Positions 9,161-19,002 of a DNA stretch of 36,935 nt are shown one piece after another. Numbering within the stretch: position 1 is the stretch's first letter; the number at the start of each line of letters is the position of its first letter. The stretch comes from an uncultured Clavibacter sp. Its GTDB lineage: Bacteria; Actinomycetota; Actinomycetes; Nanopelagicales; Nanopelagicaceae. Location: positions 1-36,935 of the forward strand of contig CAKZXY010000062.1 in the NCBI GenBank assembly GCA_937883945.1, written 5' to 3'. Both the position numbers and the translations under genes were made by a program. The notes beneath the pieces were generated by a model, which saw only the letters and a list, made by a program, of their open reading frames with translations, did no database searches and was not told the origin of the DNA.

Positions 9161-10603
9161 ATGGCTTTTAAGACACGCAAGCCCTACCTTGGAGCCATGG
9201 TTGATCTAGCCCCATTTCAGAGCCCAAGGCCGGATGAGTACGCGCCGATGCCAAAGCCTCTAAAGAGGCGGGATTTAAAGGGCTTAAATATTCCAGATGG
9301 GCCAAGATCGCCCCTGCTGACTCTGAGATTCCAAAAAGATACCCCAGCCTTTCTTATAAATGCCAAGGCCGAATATGGCGATTGCAGCTCTTTCTTTTTG
9401 GCAGGCCAGCTCTTTATCACCGCCTTCTCACCTGAGATGGTCAATGAGGTAACAGTGAGCAAGCAGGGAAGCTTTATTAAGGGCGTGGGCTTTGATCGGA
9501 TGAGAAAAGTTTTAGGAAGTGGCCTTTTAACTAATGAAGAGCCTATCCATCTTCGCCATAGAAGGCTGATGCAATCACCATTTCACATCAGCAAGATCTC
9601 AACTTATGCCCAGACGATGCTTGGCCTTACTCGCAAACACATCTCAAATTGGAGAGATGGCCAGGTTGTAGCTATTGGCCCTGAGATGATGTCGTTAACT
9701 TTTGACATAGTTGCAGATATTTTATTTGGCACAGATATCTCTGCAGATACCAAGCGAGTTCAAGATTCAATGCATATTGCAATAGATCGCATCGAGCGCA
9801 CCATGCTGCCAGGCCTTGATCGCCTCGATAATCTCCCAATTCCATACTTTAGAAAGTTTGAAAAAGCAGCTAATGAACTCCATGATGTAGCAACACGAAT
9901 TGTTAATGAGCGCATTGCAAGCGGGGTCAAACGAGATGACTTAATGGGAGTCTTGCTAGAGGCACAAACTGTCGATGGTGAGAAGTTGAGCGCCCGAGAG
10001 ATTTCTGATGAGACTCTAACTTTGATTTTAAGTGGCCATGAAACTACTGCAAATGTTTTAACTTGGATCTTTTCATATTTAAGCCAGAACCCTAAGTACT
10101 GGGATGGCCTTGCCAAAGAGGCAGATGAGGTTTTTGCTAGAGAAGGCGATGAAGATTTTGCCAGGGTTATTCTCGCCGCTCCCCTATCTGGAGCGATATT
10201 TAGTGAGGTTTTAAGGCTTGCTCCCCCAGTCTGGATCTCACCAAGAAGGGCTCTAGAGGATGTAACTCTTGGTGGCAGGCAGATTCCAAAAGGGGCCCAT
10301 GTTTTAGTTAGTCAATATGTCACTCAGAGAGATGAAAAGTATTTTTCATCTCCAAATGAATTTATCCCAGAGCGATGGAGTAATGACTTTGAAAAGAGCT
10401 TGCCACGCGGGGCTTATTTCCCATTCTTGGCTGGTAGTAGAAAGTGCCTAGGAGATCAATTTGCTCTCCTTGAGGGGCGGATAATTATTTTAGAGATTGC
10501 AAGACAAGCTCGTCTCTCACTTACCGGCGCTTTTCCTAAAGCCCAACCTAGAGCAACTTATCGCCCTAAGGGAGCTGTTGCTATGAGATATGAGCTTATT
10601 TAA
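9161..10603 (+). CDS. Cytochrome P450
   Basis: I-helix LILSGHETTA, ExxR (EVLR), PERW, heme loop FPFLAGSRKCLGDQFA (FxxGxRxCxG). The listed ORF opens at a GTG at 9089; in-frame ATGs at 9161 and 9197 are more plausible starts. Confidence 0.93.
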   Translation: MAFKTRKPYLGAMVDLAPFQSPRPDEYAPMPKPLKRRDLKGLNIPDGPRSPLLTLRFQKDTPAFLINAKAEYGDCSSFFLAGQLFITAFSPEMVNEVTVSKQGSFIKGVGFDRMRKVLGSGLLTNEEPIHLRHRRLMQSPFHISKISTYAQTMLGLTRKHISNWRDGQVVAIGPEMMSLTFDIVADILFGTDISADTKRVQDSMHIAIDRIERTMLPGLDRLDNLPIPYFRKFEKAANELHDVATRIVNERIASGVKRDDLMGVLLEAQTVDGEKLSAREISDETLTLILSGHETTANVLTWIFSYLSQNPKYWDGLAKEADEVFAREGDEDFARVILAAPLSGAIFSEVLRLAPPVWISPRRALEDVTLGGRQIPKGAHVLVSQYVTQRDEKYFSSPNEFIPERWSNDFEKSLPRGAYFPFLAGSRKCLGDQFALLEGRIIILEIARQARLSLTGAFPKAQPRATYRPKGAVAMRYELI

Positions 10604-10793
10604 GTTCACTTGAAATATCTGGGTTATTTTTCACTACCGCCCGCCAGATATCAGCTGGATCAAATCCCATCTCAAGTGCTTGATCCACGCTTTGGCCGCC
10701 AAGTTCTGCCATAACAAAATCTTTTGAGTAAGAGGGGGCCCAATCAGGGCCGAAGTGAGCAGTTAACCTTCTACGAAGTTCAGTGATTCTCAT
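10596..10793 (-). CDS. DUF3046 small protein (recA-neighbourhood actinobacterial protein)
   Basis: MRITELRRRLTAHFGPDWAPSYSKDFVMAELGGQSVDQALEMGFDPADIWRAVV matches the DUF3046 pattern; convergent 8-bp overlap with the P450 3' end. Confidence 0.88.
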   Translation of the reverse strand: MRITELRRRLTAHFGPDWAPSYSKDFVMAELGGQSVDQALEMGFDPADIWRAVVKNNPDISSELK

Positions 10794-10809
10794 AAAACTA
10801 TTACTTACT

Positions 10810-11343
10810 TTAAAGAATGGATGCTAAACGCTCTGCCTGCTCTTTTGAGTGCGCATCAGAGAGCGGGGCGGTTACCTGCCCCATCAGCCAGCGAAGAATT
10901 AGCCCAACACCAACTACATCTGTTGCAAAAATCTTAGAGAGCTGGGCATAGATCTCAACCCAGATTTTATGTTCTCTTGCAGTTAGCGCATTTGCCATAA
11001 TCTCACCATCGCTAATAAGGGCGCTCTTTAGCCCTGGATGATTTGAAATCTCAGAGGAGATTAAATAGAGCGCCTCTGATCGTGATTGCGCAATCATTGC
11101 AAGAGTTGAGATTCGCTCGAGCTCGCTTTCAACTAAAGCTAAAAAGACTTCATGTTTATCTCTAAAGTGGTTATATAGCGAGGCTCTTGAAACTTGAGCT
11201 CTATCGGCAATTTCAATCATGTTAGTTCCAGAGATACCACTTTCTGCCAATAACTCTTTAGCAGCGTTTAATATGGCGCCTCTGGTGCGACGGTGAATTA
11301 TTGATTGGTGTTGATAGGTCGAGCGCGCGCTCTGATCTCTCAC
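10810..11343 (-). CDS. TetR/AcrR-family transcriptional regulator
   Basis: N-terminal HTH: TRGAILNAAKELLAESGISGTNMIEIADRAQVSRASLYNHFRDKHEVFLALVE. Confidence 0.92.
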   Translation of the reverse strand: MRDQSARSTYQHQSIIHRRTRGAILNAAKELLAESGISGTNMIEIADRAQVSRASLYNHFRDKHEVFLALVESELERISTLAMIAQSRSEALYLISSEISNHPGLKSALISDGEIMANALTAREHKIWVEIYAQLSKIFATDVVGVGLILRWLMGQVTAPLSDAHSKEQAERLASIL

Positions 11344-11364
11344 AGCCTTATTCTTCCCCTCTAG

Positions 11365-11637
11365 TTAAGCAGCGTTGGTATCAACGACGCTAAGTACTGG
11401 GGTCTCGTTGAGTTTAACTTGAGCAGTTACCTCAACTAGTACTTTTGATAGCGACAAATCAAGTGCGATACAAATTGCATTTAGTAACTCTGACGAAGCT
11501 TCTTTCTGGCCACGCTCAACCTCAGAGAGATAACCGAGTGAGACTCGAGCAGCCTTTGCAACATCTCTTAGAGTTCTACTCTGTGAGACGCGCTCGGCGC
11601 GAAGGCATTGGCCAATATGGCTACGTAGTAACTCCAT
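11365..11637 (-). CDS. clgR: XRE-family HTH regulator, ClgR-like
   Basis: [48 protein letters not shown], directly next to cinA/pgsA as in other actinobacteria. Confidence 0.85.
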   Translation of the reverse strand: MELLRSHIGQCLRAERVSQSRTLRDVAKAARVSLGYLSEVERGQKEASSELLNAICIALDLSLSKVLVEVTAQVKLNETPVLSVVDTNAA

Positions 11638-11677
11638 CGCGATGCCTCCTTATCTAAAAGAATTAACCATCAACTTC

Positions 11678-12148
11678 TTAAGCCCTAAGGATACGCTCCA
11701 GCAGGGTTAATGCGCTCTCTACCGCGCCGCTTATGACCTCCTGGCGAGCGCCATTTAAGGATAATTTCACACTTTCTTGGCTATCTGGCCCCACAATCGC
11801 AATCCAAATCTCACCAGGAGAGCTGCCATCTAGCGCTCTTGGCCCAGCTGAGCCGGTCGATGAGATTGCCCAACTGCTTCCAAGTTTTTGCTTTGCCCCT
11901 TTAGCCATTTCAAGGGCAACTTCTTTGGAAACTAGACCTTTTTCAGTAATTAACTCTGCGCTTAAACCTAGCTGATTTATCTTCATCTCTTTTGAATAAG
12001 CAACAATTGAGCCCAGTAAAACATCTGAGGCCCCAGAAATAGAGACGAGCGCTGCTGTGAGCGCGCCACCAGTAATTGATTCTGCGCAGGAGATGCTCTC
12101 GCTTCGCTCTCTAAGGAGATCAATTACCTTTGCAGCTAGATCGCTCAT
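11678..12148 (-). CDS. CinA C-terminal domain protein (nicotinamide-nucleotide amidase, PncC-like)
   Basis: SCAESITGGALTAALVSISGASDVLLGSIVAYSKEMK ... AISSTGSAGP ... GEIWIA. Confidence 0.93.
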   Translation of the reverse strand: MSDLAAKVIDLLRERSESISCAESITGGALTAALVSISGASDVLLGSIVAYSKEMKINQLGLSAELITEKGLVSKEVALEMAKGAKQKLGSSWAISSTGSAGPRALDGSSPGEIWIAIVGPDSQESVKLSLNGARQEVISGAVESALTLLERILRA

Positions 12149-12675
12149 GGCTTTGATTTAACTACATCTTTTAGATATTGGTAGCCAGTTATGAAGGTGA
12201 GTGCGATAGCAATTGCAAGCAATATATCTCTTGGGGTATGTAGCGCCTCTGGCAGAGGCAAGATGTAGAAACCTACTGAGAAGTTCTGTAGGAGGGTCTT
12301 AATCTTTCCACCTTTACTTGCGCTAATTACTTTTCTCTTAATTACCAAAAGGCGTAGAACAGTGATTCCAACTTCACGTGTAAGAATTAAAACCGTGACC
12401 CACCAAGGCATCTTGCCCAGCATGGAAAGACCAATGAGTGCGGTAGCGATAAATGCTTTATCAGCAATCGGATCTAGAATAATTCCAAACGATGAAACCT
12501 GATTCCAACGTCTTGCAATAATTCCATCTAGAACATCGGTCATGCCAACAATAAAGAAAGAGAGCCAAGCAATTATCTGCCAGCTTGGATCATCTCCCCC
12601 ATTTTTAAACAGCGCCCAGGCGCAAAATGGAAGAGCTGCAATCCGGGCAATTGTTAAGGCGTTAGGAAGATTCAT
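12145..12675 (-). CDS. pgsA: CDP-diacylglycerol--glycerol-3-phosphate 3-phosphatidyltransferase
   Basis: [16 protein letters not shown] and CDP-alcohol phosphotransferase motif variant [27 protein letters not shown]. Confidence 0.93.
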   Translation of the reverse strand: MNLPNALTIARIAALPFCAWALFKNGGDDPSWQIIAWLSFFIVGMTDVLDGIIARRWNQVSSFGIILDPIADKAFIATALIGLSMLGKMPWWVTVLILTREVGITVLRLLVIKRKVISASKGGKIKTLLQNFSVGFYILPLPEALHTPRDILLAIAIALTFITGYQYLKDVVKSKP

Positions 12676-14072
12676 AGGCTCTGAGCAATTAAATCTGCTC
12701 CTGAAGTATCGGTAACGATGGCATCAACATACTGACCAACTTTATAGCCAGCACTTGGACGCCCTGGGATCGTTATAAATGTACTGGAATCAACTTCTGG
12801 ACCCTGGTGCTCAGCCCTTCCCTCTTGAAGTTCTTCATCTTCAATTAGAACTCTAACTCTCTGTCCAATTCGATCTGACGCTCTCTGCATCACTAACTCT
12901 TCAGCGATCATAGTTAGCTCATTGGTTCGTTCATTGATAACTTGCGCATCTAACTTCCCCTCAAGGGTCAAAGCCTCAGTCTTATCTTCATCAGAGTAGG
13001 CAAATATTCCGATCGCATCAAGATTTGATGCATTTACAAAGTCAACTAGCTCTTGATACTCACTCGCACTCTCGCCAGGAAATCCCACAATAAAGTTGGA
13101 GCGAATTCCAGCCTCTGGGCTAAGCGCTCTTATCTGAGTTATTAAGTGCAGGAACTTCTCACCATCACCAAAGCGTCGCATTCTTCGAAGTAGGGTTCCT
13201 GCAGCATGTTGAAATGAGATATCAAAGTAGGGAACAACTTTTTCGGTAGCAATCAAGGCTTGCAGTAGCGTCGGTCTAATCTCTGCTGGTTGAAGATATG
13301 AAGCTCTAATTCTCTCGATTCCATCTATTTTTGAAAGCGCCGGGAGCAATTTCTCCATTGCCTTTAAATCGCCAAGATCTTTTCCATAAGAGGTGGTGTT
13401 CTCGCTAACTAAGAAGAGTTCGCTAACGCCATTTTCTGCAAGCCATCTAGCTTCGTTAATAATCTCATCAGGAGTTCTTGAGATAAAAGATCCTCTAAAT
13501 TGTGGAATCGCGCAGAATGAACACCTGCGATCACACCCAGAGGCAATTTTTAAGGGGGCCATAGGAGAGTTAGCAAGTCTCTTTCGTGCAAAAGTGCCGC
13601 CTTGCCCCATCTTTGTATTTAACTCAACTTTCATCTCTTGCCTTGCAACTGGCGAGATTGGAATCAAACTTCTGCGATCTCGTGGGGTGTGGGCAGGCTT
13701 TGAATTTCCGGCCAGAATATTCTGTAATCGAGTTGAAATATCTGCATAATCATCAAAACTTAATATTGCATCAGCCTCTGGCATCGCCTCTGCTAACTCT
13801 TTTCCATATCGCTCAGCCATACAGCCCACAGCAACTACAGCCCGAAGGGTTCCATCTGCCTTCATGGAATGGGCCTCAATCAGGGCATCTACTGAGTCTT
13901 TCTTAGCTGATTCAATAAAACCACAGGTATTTACCAGGGCCACATCAGCAGTTGCTACATCATCAACTAATTGCCAGCCATCAGCTGCAAGTCGTCCTGC
14001 TAACTCTTCAGAATCAACATCATTTCGCGCACAGCCCAGGGTTACTAAGGCAACGCTTTTAGGCTTGGACAC
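12672..14072 (-). CDS. rimO: Ribosomal protein S12 methylthiotransferase RimO
   Basis: [42 protein letters not shown] radical SAM, TRAM domain. Confidence 0.95.
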   Translation of the reverse strand: MSKPKSVALVTLGCARNDVDSEELAGRLAADGWQLVDDVATADVALVNTCGFIESAKKDSVDALIEAHSMKADGTLRAVVAVGCMAERYGKELAEAMPEADAILSFDDYADISTRLQNILAGNSKPAHTPRDRRSLIPISPVARQEMKVELNTKMGQGGTFARKRLANSPMAPLKIASGCDRRCSFCAIPQFRGSFISRTPDEIINEARWLAENGVSELFLVSENTTSYGKDLGDLKAMEKLLPALSKIDGIERIRASYLQPAEIRPTLLQALIATEKVVPYFDISFQHAAGTLLRRMRRFGDGEKFLHLITQIRALSPEAGIRSNFIVGFPGESASEYQELVDFVNASNLDAIGIFAYSDEDKTEALTLEGKLDAQVINERTNELTMIAEELVMQRASDRIGQRVRVLIEDEELQEGRAEHQGPEVDSSTFITIPGRPSAGYKVGQYVDAIVTDTSGADLIAQSL

Positions 14073-14101
14073 CTAGTTATTCTACAGAGAAGAGGTGAGA
14101 G

Positions 14102-14818
14102 TTAACCTTGATTAGATGCTTGAGGACCAAATTCCAGACGTAAAACTTCACCAACTGCGCCAGCAACTCCAATATCTTCACCATTTACCGTAAGGCTAAT
14201 CGCACCTGCATTTCCAAGGACTAGATAGAGCAGTTGATTATCAGTAAAGACTCTCTCCTCGCCCTGGCGAATTCGTCCACTAAATTGTGTGGTGCCGGTG
14301 CTATCACTTACTGCAACCCAGGAAAGTCCATTTACTGCCTTAAGCCTTACCTCAACACCTTCTCTAATTCCAGCGCTCGGTTGGCTCTCATCCCTACTGT
14401 TACTTGGCGCAGTAATGCTGTTTTGCTCTGGTGAATCCTCTATTGAAATAATTGCTGTTCCAACAAGTGCAAAGATAAATAAGCCAGCCGCTGCGCCAGT
14501 TAGCCACTTCCAAGATATTGGCTTTCTCAGCCTCTTCTGCGTTGTAACGCTATTTTCATTTAATAGATCTCGAATAGATTTACTTAAAGGAATTGTCTGA
14601 GATTCAAATTTAATAAGAACATCGCTATCGCCAACTCCACAGATTCTTGCAATTGTTTTGATATGGCCACGAGCATATGTCGGGCCGCCTGCAGTTGAGA
14701 AATTATCTTTCTCTAAATCTTCAATCACCGATGCCGGGATACGCGAGCGTTTGGCAAGTTGCTCGACAGTAAAACCTGCCGACTTGCGCATCTCTTTTAG
14801 CGTTAAACCAACCGACAT
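14102..14818 (-). CDS. RodZ-like HTH membrane protein with DUF4115 C-terminal domain
   Basis: N-terminal XRE HTH (LKEMRKSAGFTVEQLAKRSRIPASVIEDLEKDNF), one TM (WLTGAAAGLFIFALVGTAIISI), C-terminal beta-rich WVAVSDSTGTTQFSGRIRQGEERVF. Confidence 0.85.
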   Translation of the reverse strand: MSVGLTLKEMRKSAGFTVEQLAKRSRIPASVIEDLEKDNFSTAGGPTYARGHIKTIARICGVGDSDVLIKFESQTIPLSKSIRDLLNENSVTTQKRLRKPISWKWLTGAAAGLFIFALVGTAIISIEDSPEQNSITAPSNSRDESQPSAGIREGVEVRLKAVNGLSWVAVSDSTGTTQFSGRIRQGEERVFTDNQLLYLVLGNAGAISLTVNGEDIGVAGAVGEVLRLEFGPQASNQG

Positions 14819-14910
14819 GAAAGCCTCTAAATCACTGGTGGGGAGGGCAAAGTGTAGAAGCAGAAGCCAAGCAAGGACAACCTAAATCTCAAAGTATTAA
14901 TCCTTCAAGC

Positions 14911-14933
14911 AGGGGCGTTGCAATATAGCCCCT
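14911..14933. repeat. Short inverted repeat between ftsK and the RodZ-like gene
   Basis: AGGGGC-GTTGCAATATA-GCCCCT; no adjacent 3' U-tract, so not called as a terminator. Confidence 0.6.
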
Positions 14934-14939
14934 AAAAAT

Positions 14940-17270
14940 TCACCCCTGAATTACCTCAAGGACAGATGCCAGCTCCTCCTGTTTTACTAAAACTACTCGA
15001 GCCTTAGAACCTTCTGAGGGTCCAACAATCCCGCGACTCTCCATCAAATCCATTAGACGTCCAGCTTTGGCAAAACCGATTCTCAATTTTCGCTGCAACA
15101 TCGAAGTGGATCCAAATTGAGTACCAACAACTAGCTCAACTGCTTGAATCAATAACTCTTTATCATCACCGATTTCTTCATCAGAGCCACGATATGCCAC
15201 TACTGGTTTTAAAATATCCTCTCGATAAACTGGCTTTAACTGAGATTTAACATGGTTTACAACCGCCTCAATTTCCCGCTCTGAGACATAAGCGCCTTGA
15301 ATTCGCATTGGCTTACTTGCTCCCATTGGTAGAAAGAGAGCATCGCCTTGTCCGACAAGTTTTTCAGCACCTGGGGTATCAAGAATAACTCTGGAGTCAG
15401 CAAGAGATGAGGTGGCAAAAGATAAGCGTGAGGGAACATTAGCTTTAATTAAACCTGTAACAATATCAACGCTAGGTCTCTGAGTAGCTATAACAAGGTG
15501 AATACCGGCAGCTCTTGCAAGCTGAGTAATTCTTACAATGCAATCTTCAACATCTCTTGCAGCAACCATCATTAAATCAGCTAACTCATCAATTACTACT
15601 AATAGATATGGATAGGGCTCAAGGGCAGCATCTGCGCCCTCTTTTGCAATAACTTTTCCAGCTCTAACTGCCTTATTGAAATCATCGATATGCCTAAAGC
15701 CATATGTTGAAAGATCGTCATAGCGCATATCCATCTCACGCACTACCCAAGCAAGGGCCTCTGCTGCTTTCTTTGGGTTGGTAATAATGGGAGCAATTAG
15801 ATGCGGTATTCCTTCATAAGAGTTAAGTTCGACTCGCTTGGGATCTATAAGAATTAAGCGAACATCATTTGGCGTTGCTCTCATTAATACCGAGGTGACC
15901 AAAGAATTAATCATTGATGATTTACCAGCGCCAGTAGCACCAGCCACCAATAGGTGTGGCATTTTGGCAAGATTTGCGCAGATAAAACTACCCTCTACAT
16001 CTTTACCAAGTGCAATCACCATTGGATGGTGGTCATTTCCAGCAACACTTGAGCGAAGCACATCACCTAGAGAGACTATTTCTCTATCGCTATTTGGAAT
16101 CTCAATACCAACTGCAGATTTACCTGGAATTGGAGAAAGAATTCTTACATCGCTACTGGCCACTGCATATGCGATGTTCTTACTCAAAGCTGTAATTGCC
16201 TCAACTTTAACCCCTGAGCCAAGCTCAACTTCATAGCGAGTTACAGTAGGCCCGCGCATAAAGCCAGTTACTTCACAGTCGATATCAAATTGGGCAAAAA
16301 CTTCAGTTAATGACTGCACAATCTGATCATTTGCTTTGGTCTTTGTCTTACTAGATGGGGTGGTTCGAAGTAGATCCATCGAAGGCAGCTCATAGGAATC
16401 TGTTGAAGAAAGTAGTAACTGCACTGGCCTTGCAGGCTTTGCGACTATCTCCGGCTTTGGAATCTCAACAGTGAACTCTTCATCAAAGCTCTCTTCATCA
16501 ATTTCTTCCTCTAGATCTTCTTCTGTATTACTAAAGTCTTGAACCAAGGGAGTTTCAAATGGCGGCGTATCGGCAATTTCAAACTCTTGCCTCTCTAGTT
16601 TCCGCTCTCGCCTTTCATCAAGTGCTCCTGTGACCTTATCACTTGCCCCAGAGAAGAGACTTTTAATTAAGTCGATTACCTTTGAAAAAGGAGTGGCAGT
16701 AATAACAAGTGCGCCAAATATTAAAGTCAGGATAAGAATTGGAATAGCCAACATATCTGTAAGTAGCGCAACTAGTGGAGTTGATACTGCATAGCCAATC
16801 CATCCCCCACCCTCTCTCATCGCAGTTGCGCCAGTGTTAATTGATGAAGGATTAATGATGTGAATTAGCCCAGTTGAACTTAAAACTAGAAGTAGTGAGC
16901 CGATAGTTATTCGACCATTCGCGCCTTTATCTTCCGGGGTGCGAAACAAGCGGAGCGCAAAGTAGCCAAAGAGAATTGGTGTAAGTATTGCGACTCTGCC
17001 AAATCCTCCATAGAAGAAGGCATATGCAGCTCTACCAAAGGCATTATCTAATTGCATCCAAGCAGTCGCCCCAGCAATTAGTGCGACAATCAAAAGAATT
17101 AAACCAATACCATCACGTCGATGTTCAGGTTCTAAATCTTTGGCCCCGCGAGTGATGAATCGGATGCTACCGCCAAGTGATTTAGCAATTGCGCTCCATA
17201 TAAAGCCAAAGCCGCCCGCGATAGAAGATGCTATACCGCTTGCTTTCTTGGAAGATTTTTTCTTTGCCAC
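14940..17270 (-). CDS. ftsK: DNA translocase FtsK
   Basis: N-terminal TM segments, GATGAGKSSMINSLVTSVL Walker A, LLVVIDELADLMM Walker B, C-terminal gamma winged helix TSMLQRKLRIGFAKAGRLMDLMESRGIVGPSEGSKARVVLV. Confidence 0.96.
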   Translation of the reverse strand: MAKKKSSKKASGIASSIAGGFGFIWSAIAKSLGGSIRFITRGAKDLEPEHRRDGIGLILLIVALIAGATAWMQLDNAFGRAAYAFFYGGFGRVAILTPILFGYFALRLFRTPEDKGANGRITIGSLLLVLSSTGLIHIINPSSINTGATAMREGGGWIGYAVSTPLVALLTDMLAIPILILTLIFGALVITATPFSKVIDLIKSLFSGASDKVTGALDERRERKLERQEFEIADTPPFETPLVQDFSNTEEDLEEEIDEESFDEEFTVEIPKPEIVAKPARPVQLLLSSTDSYELPSMDLLRTTPSSKTKTKANDQIVQSLTEVFAQFDIDCEVTGFMRGPTVTRYEVELGSGVKVEAITALSKNIAYAVASSDVRILSPIPGKSAVGIEIPNSDREIVSLGDVLRSSVAGNDHHPMVIALGKDVEGSFICANLAKMPHLLVAGATGAGKSSMINSLVTSVLMRATPNDVRLILIDPKRVELNSYEGIPHLIAPIITNPKKAAEALAWVVREMDMRYDDLSTYGFRHIDDFNKAVRAGKVIAKEGADAALEPYPYLLVVIDELADLMMVAARDVEDCIVRITQLARAAGIHLVIATQRPSVDIVTGLIKANVPSRLSFATSSLADSRVILDTPGAEKLVGQGDALFLPMGASKPMRIQGAYVSEREIEAVVNHVKSQLKPVYREDILKPVVAYRGSDEEIGDDKELLIQAVELVVGTQFGSTSMLQRKLRIGFAKAGRLMDLMESRGIVGPSEGSKARVVLVKQEELASVLEVIQG

Positions 17271-17319
17271 AACGAAAAATCGTATTAGAAAATAAATTTC
17301 TTAAAGGTCAGGCGCGCCG

Positions 17320-19002
17320 CTAAACCTCAATTACAACAGGCACAATCATCGGGCGACGGCGATGTTCTTCGCCTACCCAACTTCCTACCGTCTTTCTAAC
17401 TACTTGTGAGAGTTGATGAGTTCCATTAATTCCACCTGCTACCGCGCCTGTTAGGGCTCGCTCAATACGACCCTTGACTTCATTAAATAGTTCAAGATCT
17501 TCAGCAAAACCGCGAGCATGGATATCTGGGCCGGCAACAATCTTTCCGCTCTGTGAATCAATGACCACAATTACTGAGATAAAACCTTCTTCTCCTAGAA
17601 TCAAACGATCTTTTATCGAAGCCTCGGTGATATCTCCAATGCTTTGACCATCTACATAAACATAACCCACTGGAACTGCGCCAACCACGCGCGCTCTTCC
17701 TTCGCTTAAGTCAACAATTACTCCATTATCAACCACAATGACATTGCTTGGCTTAACCCCTGTTGAGATTGCAAGTTCAGCATTTGCGCTCATATGGCGC
17801 CATTCGCCATGTACTGGCATAACATTTTTTGGCTTGACCACGTTATAGCAATAGAGCAGCTCGCCTGCAGCGGCATGACCTGAAACATGTACTAGAGCAT
17901 TGCCTTTATGAACTACGCGAGCTCCGAATCTAGTTAATTCATTTATTACTCGATAGACCGAATTCTCATTTCCTGGAATAAGCGATGATGCCAGAATTAC
18001 AGTGTCATCTCTGCCTACTCTAATTTGATGATCACCATTTGCCATTCTTGATAAAGCTGCAAGTGGTTCACCTTGAGATCCGGTGCATATCAATACAACT
18101 TTATCGCCGGCGCTTTCAATTTCATTTGCCTCTAGCAAGGTATTTGGCGGGATATGTAGATATCCCATCTCTGCAGCTAGCGTCATATTTCTGACCATTG
18201 AGCGCCCAACAAAGGCGACTTTTCTCCCCTTGCTATAGGCGATATCTATTACCTGCTGGATGCGATGAACATGCGATGCAAAGGAGGCAACGATTACTCG
18301 CGCCTTTGTGCCATCTATTACTCGTTCTAATACCGGCATAATCTCTCGCTCAGATGTTGTAAACCCTGGAATATCAGCATTGGTTGAATCAACCATAAAT
18401 AAATCAACCCCTGATTGACCAAGGGATGCAAAACGAGCTAAATCAGTGACTCTTCCATCTAGGGGAAGTTGATCCATTTTAAAATCGCCAGTATGAAGCA
18501 CTACCCCGGCAGGAGTTTTTATCGCAACTGCTAGCGCGTCAGGAATTGAGTGATTTACTGCAATAAATTCCAATTCAAAAGGTCCAACTTTTCTACTCTG
18601 TCCTTCTTTAACTTCAACCATAATTGGTGAGATGCGATGATCTCTTAGCTTTCCTTTTAAGAAGGCAAGAGTCAGAGCGCTACCAATTACTTGAATATCT
18701 TCTCGCTCGCGAAGTAGGTAGCCAAGTGCGGTTATATGATCTTCATGGCCATGGGTGAGAAATACTGCAGCAATATCACTCATTCGCTCTCTTAGATAAG
18801 AAAAATCTGGAAGGATTAAATCAACGCCTGGCTGAGTTTCACTTGGAAATAAGACGCCACAATCAACTATTAATAACTGGCCTTCATATTCAAAAACGGT
18901 CATATTGCGACCAATTTCTCCAAGACCGCCTAAAGCAACAATCCTTAGAGTTTTAGCGGCTAGTTTTGGCGGCAACCCTAGATCGGGATGCGGATGATTC
19001 AT
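17320..19002 (-). CDS. rnj: Ribonuclease J
   Basis: Metallo-beta-lactamase motif LTHGHEDHI, LHTGDFKMD, beta-CASP VPVHGEWRHMSANAELA. Confidence 0.95.
   Translation of the reverse strand: MNHPHPDLGLPPKLAAKTLRIVALGGLGEIGRNMTVFEYEGQLLIVDCGVLFPSETQPGVDLILPDFSYLRERMSDIAAVFLTHGHEDHITALGYLLREREDIQVIGSALTLAFLKGKLRDHRISPIMVEVKEGQSRKVGPFELEFIAVNHSIPDALAVAIKTPAGVVLHTGDFKMDQLPLDGRVTDLARFASLGQSGVDLFMVDSTNADIPGFTTSEREIMPVLERVIDGTKARVIVASFASHVHRIQQVIDIAYSKGRKVAFVGRSMVRNMTLAAEMGYLHIPPNTLLEANEIESAGDKVVLICTGSQGEPLAALSRMANGDHQIRVGRDDTVILASSLIPGNENSVYRVINELTRFGARVVHKGNALVHVSGHAAAGELLYCYNVVKPKNVMPVHGEWRHMSANAELAISTGVKPSNVIVVDNGVIVDLSEGRARVVGAVPVGYVYVDGQSIGDITEASIKDRLILGEEGFISVIVVIDSQSGKIVAGPDIHARGFAEDLELFNEVKGRIERALTGAVAGGINGTHQLSQVVRKTVGSWVGEEHRRRPMIVPVVIEV

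Noticed and set aside
9760-10116. 118-aa minus-strand ORF inside the P450
   Set aside because: Antisense to a P450 with intact motifs.
13393-13906. Plus-strand ORFs of 118 and 106 aa
   Set aside because: Antisense to rimO; no domain signal.
14911-14940. Possible intrinsic terminator after ftsK
   Set aside because: Stem AGGGGC/GCCCCT exists, but on the minus strand the T-run precedes the stem instead of following it, and the plus strand has an A-run; kept only as an inverted repeat.
15838-16236. 132-aa plus-strand ORF
   Set aside because: Antisense shadow of ftsK around the Walker A region.
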